A stretch of DNA of 34,868 bases from Rickettsiales bacterium (GTDB lineage: Bacteria > Pseudomonadota > Alphaproteobacteria > Methylaequorales > Methylaequoraceae): the NCBI GenBank assembly GCA_002691145.1, contig NZHE01000026.1, positions 79,678-114,545 on the forward strand, written 5' to 3'. Of the stretch, positions 8,258-17,070 are shown piece by piece (within the stretch, counting starts at the first letter, position 1; the number at the start of each line of letters is the position of its first letter). Position numbers and translations under genes: made by a program. The notes beneath the pieces are model-generated. The model saw only the letters and a program-made list of their open reading frames with translations. It was not told the DNA's origin and made no database searches.

Positions 8258-8986
8258 ATGTGGAATACAAAACTTTACATTAAAAATAATTTAGATTTTT
8301 TTGAAATAAAAAAATCTAAACTTGAATTATTTAAAGAATGTAAAAAATGCTTTTACTTGCATTTAGTTAAAGGGATAAAAAGACCTTACGGACCTCCATT
8401 AGCTATCAACAATATCTTGGGTAAATTAATTAAAGAAGAAATTAATAGCTACAGAGAAAAAGAAATTTGTCATCCACTAATGAAAGACATAGACTGTAAT
8501 ATTATTCCAGCAAAACATAAGTTTTTAAAAGATTGGCAAAATAGTTTTTCAGGCTTATATTTTAAACACAATGAGACAAAACTAATGGTTAGAACAACAA
8601 TTAGTGATCTTTGGTATAATGTTAAAACTAAGGAATATGTCCCAGTTGATTACAAGTTTACAGCAAAAAATCAAGAGCTTAGCTTACATAATATTTATCC
8701 TGGGTATTGGAGACAACTATCTTTAATTAAGCTTCTTTTAGAAAAAATTGGTATTAAAATTTCTAGAGAAGGATACATTGTTTACTCGAATGTAGATCAT
8801 TCAAAAAAAGTTTTCAATTCAAGCCTAAATTTCAAATCAAGTGTTTTCTCAAATACCTTACAAAGCATAGATCTTGAAAGTAATTTACAGCAAATATTCA
8901 ATATTTTACAAAATGACAAAATACCTAGTCATAGTAAAAGTTGCAAATATTGCAGTTTTGTACAATATTCAAATGAAGTAAAATAA
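8258..8986 (+). CDS. PD-(D/E)XK nuclease, Cas4/Dna2-like, with possible Fe-S cysteines
   Basis: 242 residues. The nuclease core reads SDLWYN (D117) and then PVDYKFTAK (D131, K133), the D...DxK pattern of PD-(D/E)XK enzymes, followed by a YWRQLSLIKLLL helix that matches the QxxxY/QL motif region of RecB-like nucleases. Cysteines lie at both ends (C28 and C31 in KECKKC; C229 and C232 in CKYC), a layout reminiscent of the iron-sulfur staple of Cas4, AddB and Dna2. No CRISPR array or cas1 is present, so Cas4 itself is unlikely. The DNA ligase gene starts 2 nt after its stop. DNA end processing before ligation is a reasonable inference. Confidence 0.75.
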   Translation: MWNTKLYIKNNLDFFEIKKSKLELFKECKKCFYLHLVKGIKRPYGPPLAINNILGKLIKEEINSYREKEICHPLMKDIDCNIIPAKHKFLKDWQNSFSGLYFKHNETKLMVRTTISDLWYNVKTKEYVPVDYKFTAKNQELSLHNIYPGYWRQLSLIKLLLEKIGIKISREGYIVYSNVDHSKKVFNSSLNFKSSVFSNTLQSIDLESNLQQIFNILQNDKIPSHSKSCKYCSFVQYSNEVK

Positions 8987-8988
8987 AA

Positions 8989-10308
8989 ATGAAAAACTAT
9001 AAAATAATAAAAGAATTAGAGTCCAATAATTCAAGACTCTTTAAGGAAGAAGTAATTCTTCGAGAAATGAAAAATAATAATCAAAAATTATTTGAAGCTT
9101 TTTTTTATGCTTGCGACAAGTTACTAACTTTTGGTGTAAAACAAGTGCCAATATCAAAAAAAAGTGGTGAGGGTTTGAATTGGGAGATTTTTAAAGATCT
9201 TTTAAATAAGTTAAATAGAAGAATAATTACGGGTAATAAAGCAAAAGAAGAAATTAAAATTGCTATGCAAAAATGTTCTGAGTCAGAATGGAATTACTTT
9301 TATAGAAGAATCTTAATAAAAGACTTACGATGTGGTTTGTCTGAGAAAACTATTAATAATGTTGCAAAAAAGAATAATTTTCCTGAATTTTCAATTCCTG
9401 TATTTAGTTGCCAGCTAGCACAAGATTCTGAACATCACAAAAAAAAACTAAATGGAGAGAAAATTATTGAAGTTAAACTTGACGGTGTACGAGTAATTTC
9501 AATTTTACACTGTGATGGAAAAGTTGACATGTTCAGCAGAAACGGAAAAGAATTATTAAATTTCGAAAAAGTAAAAAAACAACTAGCCGATTCAATAAGT
9601 CGTCAAAAAATTGCAACTTCAATTGTCTTAGATGGTGAAATTGTAAGTAAAAATTTTCAAGAACTGATGAAACAAATTTACAGAAAGGATAATCTACAAA
9701 ATAATGATGCAAATTTATATCTATTTGATTTTCTTACATTTGACGAATTTAAAAAAGGCAAAAGCATAGAAAATCAAAAAGAACGTATTAAACTTTTAAA
9801 AAAATGGTTTAATTCTAGAAAAGAATTATTAGATAATGTTAAATTATTAAACTCTGAAATTATAGATTTGTCTACTTCAGAGGGAAATAAAAGGTTTGTG
9901 AGCATTAATAAATCAGCTGTAATAGATGGATTTGAGGGAATAATGATTAAAGATCCTAACGCAATTTATGAATCAAAAAGAAGCTTTCATTGGTTGAAGC
10001 TTAAACCTGTAATAGAGATTTCTCTTAAGGTAACTTCTGTTGATGAGGGGACAGGTAGAAACAAAAATAAATTAGGTGCAGTAACAGCAGAAGGTACTGA
10101 AGAGAACAAAAGGTTTAAAATTAGTGTTGGTTCTGGTTTTTCAGATAATCAAAGAATTTCATTTTGGAAAGAAAAAGATAATCTTATAGGACAAATTATT
10201 GAAATAAAGGCAGATGCAATTACTAAAAGCCAGGATGGGGAATTTTGGAGCCTAAGGTTTCCAAGATTTAAAACTTTTAGGGGGTATGAGATCGATGAAA
10301 AAATGTAA
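8989..10308 (+). CDS. ATP-dependent DNA ligase, phage T4 gp30-like
   Basis: 439 residues. The adenylation lysine is K163 in EVKLDGVR (motif I), followed by SRNG, LDGEIVS (motif III, 214-220), DGFEGIMIKD (motif IV, 313-322) and WLKLKP (motif V). A C-terminal OB fold ends in SLRFPRFKTFRG. The N-terminal part, with RRIITGNKAKEEI and RRILIKDLRCGLSEKTINNV, resembles the DNA-binding region of T4 ligase (TRKLTGNAAIEEL, RRVMMRDLEVGAS) as I recall it. It therefore differs from the LigD and LigC ligases usual in bacteria. It seals nicks using ATP. It is almost certainly co-transcribed with the PD-(D/E)XK nuclease 2 nt upstream. Chromosomal housekeeping ligation is normally done by NAD-dependent LigA, so this is an accessory ligase. 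Confidence 0.9.
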   Translation: MKNYKIIKELESNNSRLFKEEVILREMKNNNQKLFEAFFYACDKLLTFGVKQVPISKKSGEGLNWEIFKDLLNKLNRRIITGNKAKEEIKIAMQKCSESEWNYFYRRILIKDLRCGLSEKTINNVAKKNNFPEFSIPVFSCQLAQDSEHHKKKLNGEKIIEVKLDGVRVISILHCDGKVDMFSRNGKELLNFEKVKKQLADSISRQKIATSIVLDGEIVSKNFQELMKQIYRKDNLQNNDANLYLFDFLTFDEFKKGKSIENQKERIKLLKKWFNSRKELLDNVKLLNSEIIDLSTSEGNKRFVSINKSAVIDGFEGIMIKDPNAIYESKRSFHWLKLKPVIEISLKVTSVDEGTGRNKNKLGAVTAEGTEENKRFKISVGSGFSDNQRISFWKEKDNLIGQIIEIKADAITKSQDGEFWSLRFPRFKTFRGYEIDEKM

Positions 10309-10792
10309 CATTTTAAAAATAAATATAATAAAAAATTTAGCAACGGTTTTTCTGCTTTTGAATACTTTATCTTGCCAAAATAAAGAGGATAATAAGTTAA
10401 TTGGAGAACTTCTTGGCTCAGCGATAGGGGCTTATCTTGGATCTTCAATAGGAAATGAAAGCACTAAAGCGATATCTACAATTATTGGAACTACTGCAGG
10501 TTACCTGATAGGGGGTAAAATAGTAGAATTTCTGGACGAAGAGGAAATAACTGAACTAGAAAATTCTATTCAAACAACATTGAATCAAAATGTAACAAAT
10601 GATTCAACACTTTGGGAAAGTTCAAAGTTAAAAGATACTTCTGTTTTAATTACTCCAACCAAAGATTTTACTAAAAATAACTTTAAATGTAGAGAATATC
10701 AGAAAATGATTACTAGAGATAATAAGCAAATCCTTGAAAATTCTAAAGTTTGTAGAGACAAAGACGGAAATTGGAAAAAATTAGATTCGTAA
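10295..10792 (+). CDS. Surface-antigen-like lipoprotein (17-kDa antigen / glycine-zipper family)
   Basis: A lipoprotein with signal peptide and lipobox LSC. It is followed by a glycine-rich double hairpin (GELLGSAIGAYLGSSIG and TIIGTTAGYLIGG), the glycine-zipper 2TM motif, and a C-terminal domain with CREYQ and VCRDKDGNW. This is the layout of the Rickettsia 17-kDa surface antigen family, common in Alphaproteobacteria. I start it at ATG 10295 because AGGGG (10279-10284) is 10 nt upstream; the earlier ATG at 10286 would sit only 1 nt from that site. It overlaps the ligase 3' end by 14 nt. Its end overlaps the converging transporter gene by 12 nt. Outer-membrane anchoring is expected; its precise function is unknown. 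A paralogue lies at 33268-33729. Confidence 0.8.
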   Translation: MKKCNILKINIIKNLATVFLLLNTLSCQNKEDNKLIGELLGSAIGAYLGSSIGNESTKAISTIIGTTAGYLIGGKIVEFLDEEEITELENSIQTTLNQNVTNDSTLWESSKLKDTSVLITPTKDFTKNNFKCREYQKMITRDNKQILENSKVCRDKDGNWKKLDS

Positions 10793-13288
10793 TCTAAACA
10801 CTTTAATTATCAAAGGTAATAGAACAATACATGATAACTGTGCACATAATAGACTTATGAATAAAAGAATTCCCATTGAGGCAGTACCATAATGCGAGGA
10901 TATGCTGAAAGTACCAAACGATCCTATTGTAGTAAGGGAACTAAAGAAGACCGCAGATGGAGTGTTGCTTTCCAACATTTTGTCAACACTTTTTAAATCT
11001 CTAATTCTTCTGATTATATAGATAGAATAAGAACTTCCCAAACTAAATAGCAGTGGAAGTGCTATCATATTTGCAAAATTTAGATTCAGTCCAAGAATTC
11101 TCATAAAAATTGAAATAAGAAAAATTGAGAATATCAAAGGTAAAAGACAGTAGATAATATTCTTAAAATTACGAAAAATAGTAAAAATAAATAAAATTAA
11201 AAAGCTTACTGAAATTGATAAAGCAAAGATAAAAGAGGAAATTACTACCTTTCCAGCTTCGAGTTGAACTATAGGCATTCCTGTTGCATTTGGAAATTTC
11301 TTATGAACATAATTTACAAAATTATCTAAGTTATTAAGTTGAGTCATATCTTTAGATGGAAAAACTTCAAATCTTGTCAATCCAGATTCAGACACAAATC
11401 TACTTAAATAAAATTTAGGAACATCATTTTCATTAACCTGAGACGTATTTATTAAAATCAAAATTTCATTGATAAGATTATCAAAATTCATGAAGAAAAG
11501 ATCTTGTATATTTTTGAATGGGGTTTGATTTTTTTCAAGCAAATTAATAATTTTTCTTGCATTTTTTGATGCGTCATCAACATTCAGGCTAATTATTTTT
11601 TTCAGATTACCTATAAAATTGTTTAATTCTAATTCTGACGAGTAAAATTTATTTTGTATCGGAGTAAGTAGAAAGGATAAATAATCCATACTTTCAATAA
11701 GATCAGGATCTAGATTTAACTTTTCAATATGATTTACTTCCTTGATTAAATCACTTTTCTGTAATTCTAAAATATCATTTTTTTTTACTTTATTATTTTT
11801 AATAATTGAAATTGTATAATCTGAGGATGGATTTTTATCCATAAGTTTATATGCAAGTTGAACAGATTGGGAATTTTGATCTTTTAATTTCATTGGGTCT
11901 GAATCAAATTTAATTTTAAGAAGTGAGTAAGTGCCTAACAAACCTATCAAAATCAAAAATAATGTTATTGTTTTTTTTTGGAGGGATAACCCACGTATCA
12001 AATATTTCAAATTTAGTTTTGCAAAATCTTTATAATTAATAAATTTAAAAAAAAACTTTAGCAGTGAAGGAAGAAAAGTAATGTTAACAATTAATCCTAC
12101 TATAAGTCCAATAGAGCTTATCATTCCAAGTTCAGATAAACCAACATAATCCGTTGGAATAAAAGATAAAAACCCAACCATAGATGTGATCGTAACAATA
12201 ATTAATGAGCTAGAGATTGAAAAAATAGATGTTTTTAATGAGGATATATATAATTTTTTTGTTTCTAGTGTTCTTAAACAATATTGGATCCCAAAATCAA
12301 CTGAAATACCAATAAATAAAATTGCGAATGCTATTGATATAATGTTAAGCTTACCTACAGTCAGAGTAGTTATCCCTAAAGTTATCGATAAACCTATTAC
12401 TATTGAGATTAACAGGGACAATATTACGTATATGTTTCTAAAAGCAATCCATAATATAAGTGCTACAATAATTAGACTCAAAAAACCTGCTTTACCTGAA
12501 TTTTTAATTACTGATTCAGTCTCTTCATAATCTATAATCTTACCTCCAGTAAAACTAATTTCTAAATCTTTATTTTTATTTTTTTTTAAACCTAATAAAA
12601 GCTGGTAAAAATCTTTAAATCCGTTTTGTTTTAGATATTGTTCATTGATCTTAAGCACTAAATAATATTCATAATTACTATTGTTAAAAATTTTATTCCA
12701 ATCTAAGACATCTTCATTTTTTAAAGAAATATAAAATGCATCTAATAATGTATTTATATTATTGAATTCGTTAACATCTTTATCTGTATTATATTTTGAA
12801 ATGGCTAAACTTAGTAAATTATTAACACCCTTCATTTTTGGATTGTTTGAAATTTCTGACAGGAATGGTTGATACAAATATAATTTATCTAAAATTTGAT
12901 TCTTTTGCTCTGTACTCATTATTTTAAATAAATGTTTTTTATAAAATTTGTCAGTATTAGGTGAATATATAAAGTCTAATTTGTCAGTCATTTTATCTAA
13001 TTTGTTTTTTATTTTTTCTCCTTCTTCGTAAAGAATTTTTCTATTTTTGCTTTCCATGAAAATTAAAATATTATTGGAAAGAATTGGAAAGTTTTCTTTT
13101 AGATTTCTTTGTTGTTTTTTAAACATTAGTTCATTGTCAATCAATTGATCAGTGTCTGTAACAACTTTTATGTTTAAAAAAGTATAATATAAACTAAGTG
13201 CAGCTAAAAAAAAAAATAAAATTATTGTGATTTTATTATGATCGAAAAATTTGGTAATTATTGTTTCAAAAAGTGATTGAGTTTTCAT
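10781..13288 (-). CDS. RND/MMPL family transporter, HpnN-like
   Basis: 835 residues arranged as two halves, each with one helix, a large periplasmic loop and a cluster of about five helices. The first half has VVTDTDQLI after helix 1, then YLYQPFLSEISNNPKMKGVNNLLSLAI, recalling the QPFL..L..DPSLRG segment of HpnN. AFAILFIGISVDFGIQYCLR resembles the membrane motif containing the proton-relay aspartate. HpnN moves hopanoids to the outer membrane in other bacteria. No hopanoid synthesis gene (shc, hpnH) lies in the window, so a general lipid-exporting MMPL protein is the safer reading. The gene stands alone on the minus strand between two plus-strand genes. An A9/T9 tract near 11971-11979 does not disrupt the frame. 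Confidence 0.72.
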   Translation of the reverse strand: MKTQSLFETIITKFFDHNKITIILFFFLAALSLYYTFLNIKVVTDTDQLIDNELMFKKQQRNLKENFPILSNNILIFMESKNRKILYEEGEKIKNKLDKMTDKLDFIYSPNTDKFYKKHLFKIMSTEQKNQILDKLYLYQPFLSEISNNPKMKGVNNLLSLAISKYNTDKDVNEFNNINTLLDAFYISLKNEDVLDWNKIFNNSNYEYYLVLKINEQYLKQNGFKDFYQLLLGLKKNKNKDLEISFTGGKIIDYEETESVIKNSGKAGFLSLIIVALILWIAFRNIYVILSLLISIVIGLSITLGITTLTVGKLNIISIAFAILFIGISVDFGIQYCLRTLETKKLYISSLKTSIFSISSSLIIVTITSMVGFLSFIPTDYVGLSELGMISSIGLIVGLIVNITFLPSLLKFFFKFINYKDFAKLNLKYLIRGLSLQKKTITLFLILIGLLGTYSLLKIKFDSDPMKLKDQNSQSVQLAYKLMDKNPSSDYTISIIKNNKVKKNDILELQKSDLIKEVNHIEKLNLDPDLIESMDYLSFLLTPIQNKFYSSELELNNFIGNLKKIISLNVDDASKNARKIINLLEKNQTPFKNIQDLFFMNFDNLINEILILINTSQVNENDVPKFYLSRFVSESGLTRFEVFPSKDMTQLNNLDNFVNYVHKKFPNATGMPIVQLEAGKVVISSFIFALSISVSFLILFIFTIFRNFKNIIYCLLPLIFSIFLISIFMRILGLNLNFANMIALPLLFSLGSSYSIYIIRRIRDLKSVDKMLESNTPSAVFFSSLTTIGSFGTFSISSHYGTASMGILLFISLLCAQLSCIVLLPLIIKVFRLRI

Positions 13289-13338
13289 TTGATAATACTA
13301 ATATTATAATTATGAATATAATACATTTTTTTAATTAA

Positions 13339-13539
13339 ATGAGCCTAGTTGTTAATGATATACTTGAAAAAATCACCAATAATTATTTTGAAGGTGAGAA
13401 ATTTAAAATAGTAAGCCTCAAAAATTTAGACGGAAGAGTTCATGCCTCCATTGTAAATATTAATGATGAGTTTTCAGAATATACGGTAGCTTTATCTGTC
13501 TTAGAAGATAAAACAAGATTTAAAGTTGTAAAGAAATAA
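13339..13539 (+). CDS. Small conserved-looking protein, unknown function
   Basis: 66 residues, likely folding as an N-terminal helix (about 2-15) followed by several short beta-strands. It is acidic in the middle and ends in VVKK. No catalytic motif or metal ligand set is visible, and it is not a BolA, DUF3126 or ferredoxin-type sequence. It lies between the divergent HpnN-like transporter and the MxaD-like gene, 50 nt after the former's start. A typical Shine-Dalgarno is not evident (TTTAATTAAATG). I keep it because the composition and codon use look coding, but support is modest. Confidence 0.5.
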   Translation: MSLVVNDILEKITNNYFEGEKFKIVSLKNLDGRVHASIVNINDEFSEYTVALSVLEDKTRFKVVKK

Positions 13540-13562
13540 TTATATATGCTTTAAAATTATAG

Positions 13563-13590
13563 TTGAACTCTCTTGTATATTAATTAATAT
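13563..13590 (+). promoter_or_regulatory. Possible sigma-70 promoter for the MxaD-like/beta-propeller pair
   Basis: TTGAAC (13563-13568), 16 nt, then TAATAT (13585-13590) lies 20 nt before the ATG at 13611. Both hexamers are near consensus, but the region is so AT-rich that chance matches are expected. The ATG has no clear Shine-Dalgarno, so a short or nearly leaderless transcript is possible. Confidence 0.3.
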
Positions 13591-13610
13591 TAACATTAAC
13601 AATTTATAAT

Positions 13611-14135
13611 ATGAAAAATTTTAGAAACATAAATATACTTTTTGTCTTTCTTTTTGTTATCACTCCCTTCTCCTCAGACTCTCATGGTCCATCGAGACAA
13701 AAAGTAATAAAAGAAATCGAATTGAACGCAACCATCGACGATGTATGGAAAGTTATAAGTAATTTTAAAGATATGAGCTGGCATCCAGATGTTGCTAAAG
13801 TAGACTCAGAAGGAGATGGAATTGGAACAAAAAGAATCATTCAATTTAAAAATGGAAAAAACATTATTCAATCTTTAGAAAAAATTGATGCGGAGAAAAA
13901 AAAAATTACTTGGCGGATTACCAAAACCGACCTCGACATAATGCCAGTTAACAGTTACTCAGCCAATATTTTTCTAAATTCAAATAAAGGGAAAACAAAC
14001 CTCAAATATAAAGTAGCTTTTTATAGAGGTTTTATGGGTAACGATCCTCCAGAAGATTTAAATGACGAAAATTCGAAGAAAAAAGTAAATGAATTTATCG
14101 AAAAAGGATTAGATGGACTTAAATCGAAATTTTAA
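13611..14135 (+). CDS. MxaD-like periplasmic SRPBCC protein
   Basis: 174 residues with a signal peptide (about 1-24) followed by HGPSRQKV and an SRPBCC/polyketide-cyclase-like domain: ATIDDVWKVISNF, MSWHPDVAKV, GTKRIIQF, and a C-terminal amphipathic helix. MxaD of methylotrophs has the same length, an HGP-type start to the mature protein and a WHP motif. There it is a periplasmic helper for electron transfer between methanol dehydrogenase and cytochrome cL. No methanol dehydrogenase gene is present in the window, so function is inferred from family. It overlaps the following beta-propeller gene by 23 nt. Related SRPBCC proteins occur near other PQQ dehydrogenases. Confidence 0.75.
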   Translation: MKNFRNINILFVFLFVITPFSSDSHGPSRQKVIKEIELNATIDDVWKVISNFKDMSWHPDVAKVDSEGDGIGTKRIIQFKNGKNIIQSLEKIDAEKKKITWRITKTDLDIMPVNSYSANIFLNSNKGKTNLKYKVAFYRGFMGNDPPEDLNDENSKKKVNEFIEKGLDGLKSKF

Positions 14136-15093
14136 ATTTCTATTTGTTTTTGTTTCCTTTTTTTACTGCAACAGTCTTTCTGCTGACATCAAGTTAAGTC
14201 CAAAAAAAGATTATGCCTTTATAACAAATCAAATTAGTAGTAAAGTTGATGTAATTGATTTGGGGGAAAAAAAATTAATAAAAAGCTATGATGTTGGTAA
14301 AAAACCAGCAGGCATTGATATTGATAATGTAAATAAGAAAATTTTTGTTACGAATGCAGAGAGTAATTCAATTTCAGTAATAAATCTTAAAAAAAATACG
14401 ATTAAAGAATTTCAATCAAGCAATAGTCCATTAGGGATAAATTTATCTAACGATGGTTTGCATGTTTACATTTCCAATTGGTATGATAATTTTTTAACTG
14501 TACTTGATGCCAAGAATGGAAAAAAAATTGCACAAATAAAGACTGGTAAATCTCCCGCTGATGTGAATGTTCATCCAATTGACGGTAATATACTTGTGAC
14601 CAATAGGAAAGATAATGATCTTTATTTAATAAATCCAAAAACATTTGAGATAGTTTCTAAACTTGAACTAGAGAAAGCTCCTTTTGGAATCACAATTGAC
14701 TCAAAAGGGAATTTCATTTATGTAACTAATGTTCAGTCTAATTCAGTTTCTGTAGTAAGTTACAAAAAATTTAAAGTTATCTCAAATATAAAAGTAGGAA
14801 AATGGCCATATCAGATTGCTATAGACGAAATAAATAAAAAGCTTTTTGTAACTAATCAAAGAAGTAATTCAATTTCAGTATTTAATTCAACTACACATAA
14901 AAAGATTGAAGAAATTGAAAACTTATGTGAATATCCTGAAGGAATTAATATAAGTTATAAAAGTAATCTTGTTGTAGTTGCTTGTTGGTTTGATGACGCA
15001 GTAGTATTATTAGATCTTTTTGATTATAGTTTAATAAAAAAAATTAATGTGAGTGGAGGACCAAGAGCTTTTGGCGATTTCATACTTAGGTAG
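14113..15093 (+). CDS. Exported YVTN-family beta-propeller protein
   Basis: 326 residues with a signal peptide (about 1-24, ending near LSA-DI), then about seven repeats of the YVTN type. Examples are AFITNQISSKVDVIDL, IFVTNAESNSISVINL, VYISNWYDNFLTVLD, ILVTNRKDNDLYLI, IYVTNVQSNSVSVV and LFVTNQRSNSISVF. These form a seven-bladed propeller in the periplasm. Such proteins accompany PQQ-dependent alcohol dehydrogenase systems in many bacteria, which fits the MxaD-like gene it overlaps by 23 nt. No direct activity can be assigned; scaffolding or cofactor binding is possible. The transketolase gene starts 5 nt downstream, so some read-through is likely. Confidence 0.82.
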   Translation: MDLNRNFKFLFVFVSFFYCNSLSADIKLSPKKDYAFITNQISSKVDVIDLGEKKLIKSYDVGKKPAGIDIDNVNKKIFVTNAESNSISVINLKKNTIKEFQSSNSPLGINLSNDGLHVYISNWYDNFLTVLDAKNGKKIAQIKTGKSPADVNVHPIDGNILVTNRKDNDLYLINPKTFEIVSKLELEKAPFGITIDSKGNFIYVTNVQSNSVSVVSYKKFKVISNIKVGKWPYQIAIDEINKKLFVTNQRSNSISVFNSTTHKKIEEIENLCEYPEGINISYKSNLVVVACWFDDAVVLLDLFDYSLIKKINVSGGPRAFGDFILR

Positions 15094-15098
15094 ATATT

Positions 15099-17070
15099 AT
15101 GAAAAAAAAACTAAACTTACATGAATTAAGAGAAATGGCAAATGCTATCAGAGCGTTGTCTATTGATGCTATTGAAAGAGCCAAATCAGGTCATCCAGGA
15201 TTACCATTGGGAATGGCAGATGTTATAACTATATTATATAAAAATTATCTTAAATTCTCCCCAAAAAATCCTAGATGGGAAGATAGAGATAGATTTATAC
15301 TTTCTGCAGGACACGGTTCAATGTTACTTTATGCTCTTGGTTATTTGACTGGATATAAAGATTTAACAATTAATCAGATTAAAAATTTTAGACAGCTGGG
15401 TAGCAAAACTGCAGGTCATCCAGAATATGGCCTTTTGGATATAATAGAAACAACTACTGGACCATTAGGACAAGGACTTGCTAATTCAGTTGGAATGGCA
15501 ATCGCTGAAAAAATACTTAATCAGAAGTATGGCTCCTCAGTGGTAAATCATAAAACTTGGGTTCTTGTGGGTGACGGGTGCTTAATGGAGGGAATCTCTC
15601 AAGAATCAATATCATTAGCTGGACACTTAAATCTTAATAAATTGATTGTTTTGTTTGATGACAATGGAATTTCAATAGATGGAAGTACTAGTCTGACAAC
15701 ATCTGATAATCAACTAGAAAGATTTAAAGCCTCAAATTGGAATACTTTATCTGTTGACGGCCATAATTTTCAAGAGATTGATATAGCTTTTTCAAAAGCT
15801 ATTAAATCAGATAAACCAACTCTTATTTCTTGTAAAACAATTATTGGTTTTGGGTCTCCAAAAAAAAGTGGGACATCTCAATGTCATGGTTCGCCACTTG
15901 GAGAAGAAGAAGCAATTCAAACAAAAACGAATATTAAATGGACTCATAAACCATTTTTAATTCCAGAAAATTTACTCAAGAAATGGCGAACTCTTGGTGA
16001 TAAGGGAAATATAAAATCTGAGAAATGGAAACAAAATAAAAGTAAAAAAAAAAATAGCATTTTTAAAACAAGTTAAAAAAGATAAATATAAAAGAAGCGA
16101 CTTTGCTCAAAGGTTTATTAACAATTTAAAAAATAATCTTAAATACGAGGCCTCAAGGAAGTCATCTCAGAATTCAATTGAAATTCTTTTTGAAAATGTT
16201 GGAAACCTTATTGGAGGTTCAGCAGATTTAACAGGTTCAAATTTAACAAAAATCAAAGCCTCTAAATCTGAGGGAAGAAAAACTAACTATTTATATTACG
16301 GTGCAAGAGAGCACCTTATGGCAGCTGCGATGAATGGTATATCACTTCATGGAGGTTTTATTCCATATGGAGGGACATTTTTAATCTTCTCAGATTATTG
16401 CAAGAATGCAATAAGATTATCAGCTTTAATGAAACAACAAGTTATTTATGTAATGACTCATGACTCCATTGGTCTTGGTGAAGATGGACCAACCCATCAA
16501 CCCATAGAACAACTTGCAGGTCTGAGATCGATTCCGAATTTGCTTGTTTTAAGACCATGTGATGCTGTTGAAACCTTTGAGTGTTGGGAAATTGCACTAT
16601 CATCAAATCGGAGTCCATCAATTATTGCTTTATCCAGACAATCATTACCATTAATGAGAAGTAAAAATAAAAATAATCTTTCTAAAAAGGGTGCATATTT
16701 TTTGTCACAAGATGCTAATTCAGAACTTACGTTTATAGCAACTGGTTCTGAAGTGTCACTTGCGCAAGAAGTAAAAACAATTTTGGAAAAAAAGGGTTTA
16801 AACTCAAACCTTGTAACAATGCCAAGTATGGAGCTATTTGATATGCAAAATGAGAGTTATAAAAATAAGATTCTAGGCTCAAAACCACGTGTAATAATTG
16901 AGGCTGCTTCAAGCTTTGGTTGGCATAAATATATGAGGGAAAATGACATAGTTTTTAGTATTGATAAATTTGGAGAATCAGGGAAAGGTTCTGAACTTTT
17001 TGATTTTTTTGGATTCAATTCTAAGAATATTTCTAATAATATATACAGTAAATTATTTAATAATGGTTAA
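15099..17070 (+). pseudogene. tkt: Transketolase, interrupted by a frameshift at an A11 tract
   Basis: The N-terminal frame (15099-16076) carries GHPGLPLGMAD and the thiamine-pyrophosphate motif GDGCLMEG...DDNG (158-189). The rest (GGSADLTGSN, EHLMAAAMNGISLHGG, YVMTHDSIGLGEDGPTHQP, then the C-terminal domain to 17070) is in another frame. Both join cleanly if one A is removed from the 11-A run at 16044-16054, giving about 656 residues, the normal transketolase length. As written, ribosomes would stop at 16074. The downstream part also has a usable ATG at 16318, but that fragment lacks the cofactor half. Sequencing error, slippage rescue or true decay are all possible. It leads a tkt-pgk-fba-rpe cluster of the pentose phosphate/glycolytic pathways. 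Confidence 0.88.
16044..16054 (+). repeat. A11 homopolymer at the transketolase frame break
   Basis: Eleven consecutive A residues. Ten would keep the transketolase frame open. Long A runs are recognised sites of RNA polymerase slippage and of sequencing indels. Confidence 0.85.

Noticed and set aside
8258-8986. Cas4 of a CRISPR-Cas system
   Set aside because: The fold and cysteine layout fit, but no repeat array, cas1, cas2 or effector gene is present, and the partner is a DNA ligase.
12186-12530. Plus-strand open frame inside the HpnN-like gene
   Set aside because: It is antisense to a long, well-conserved membrane protein and shows no family motif of its own.
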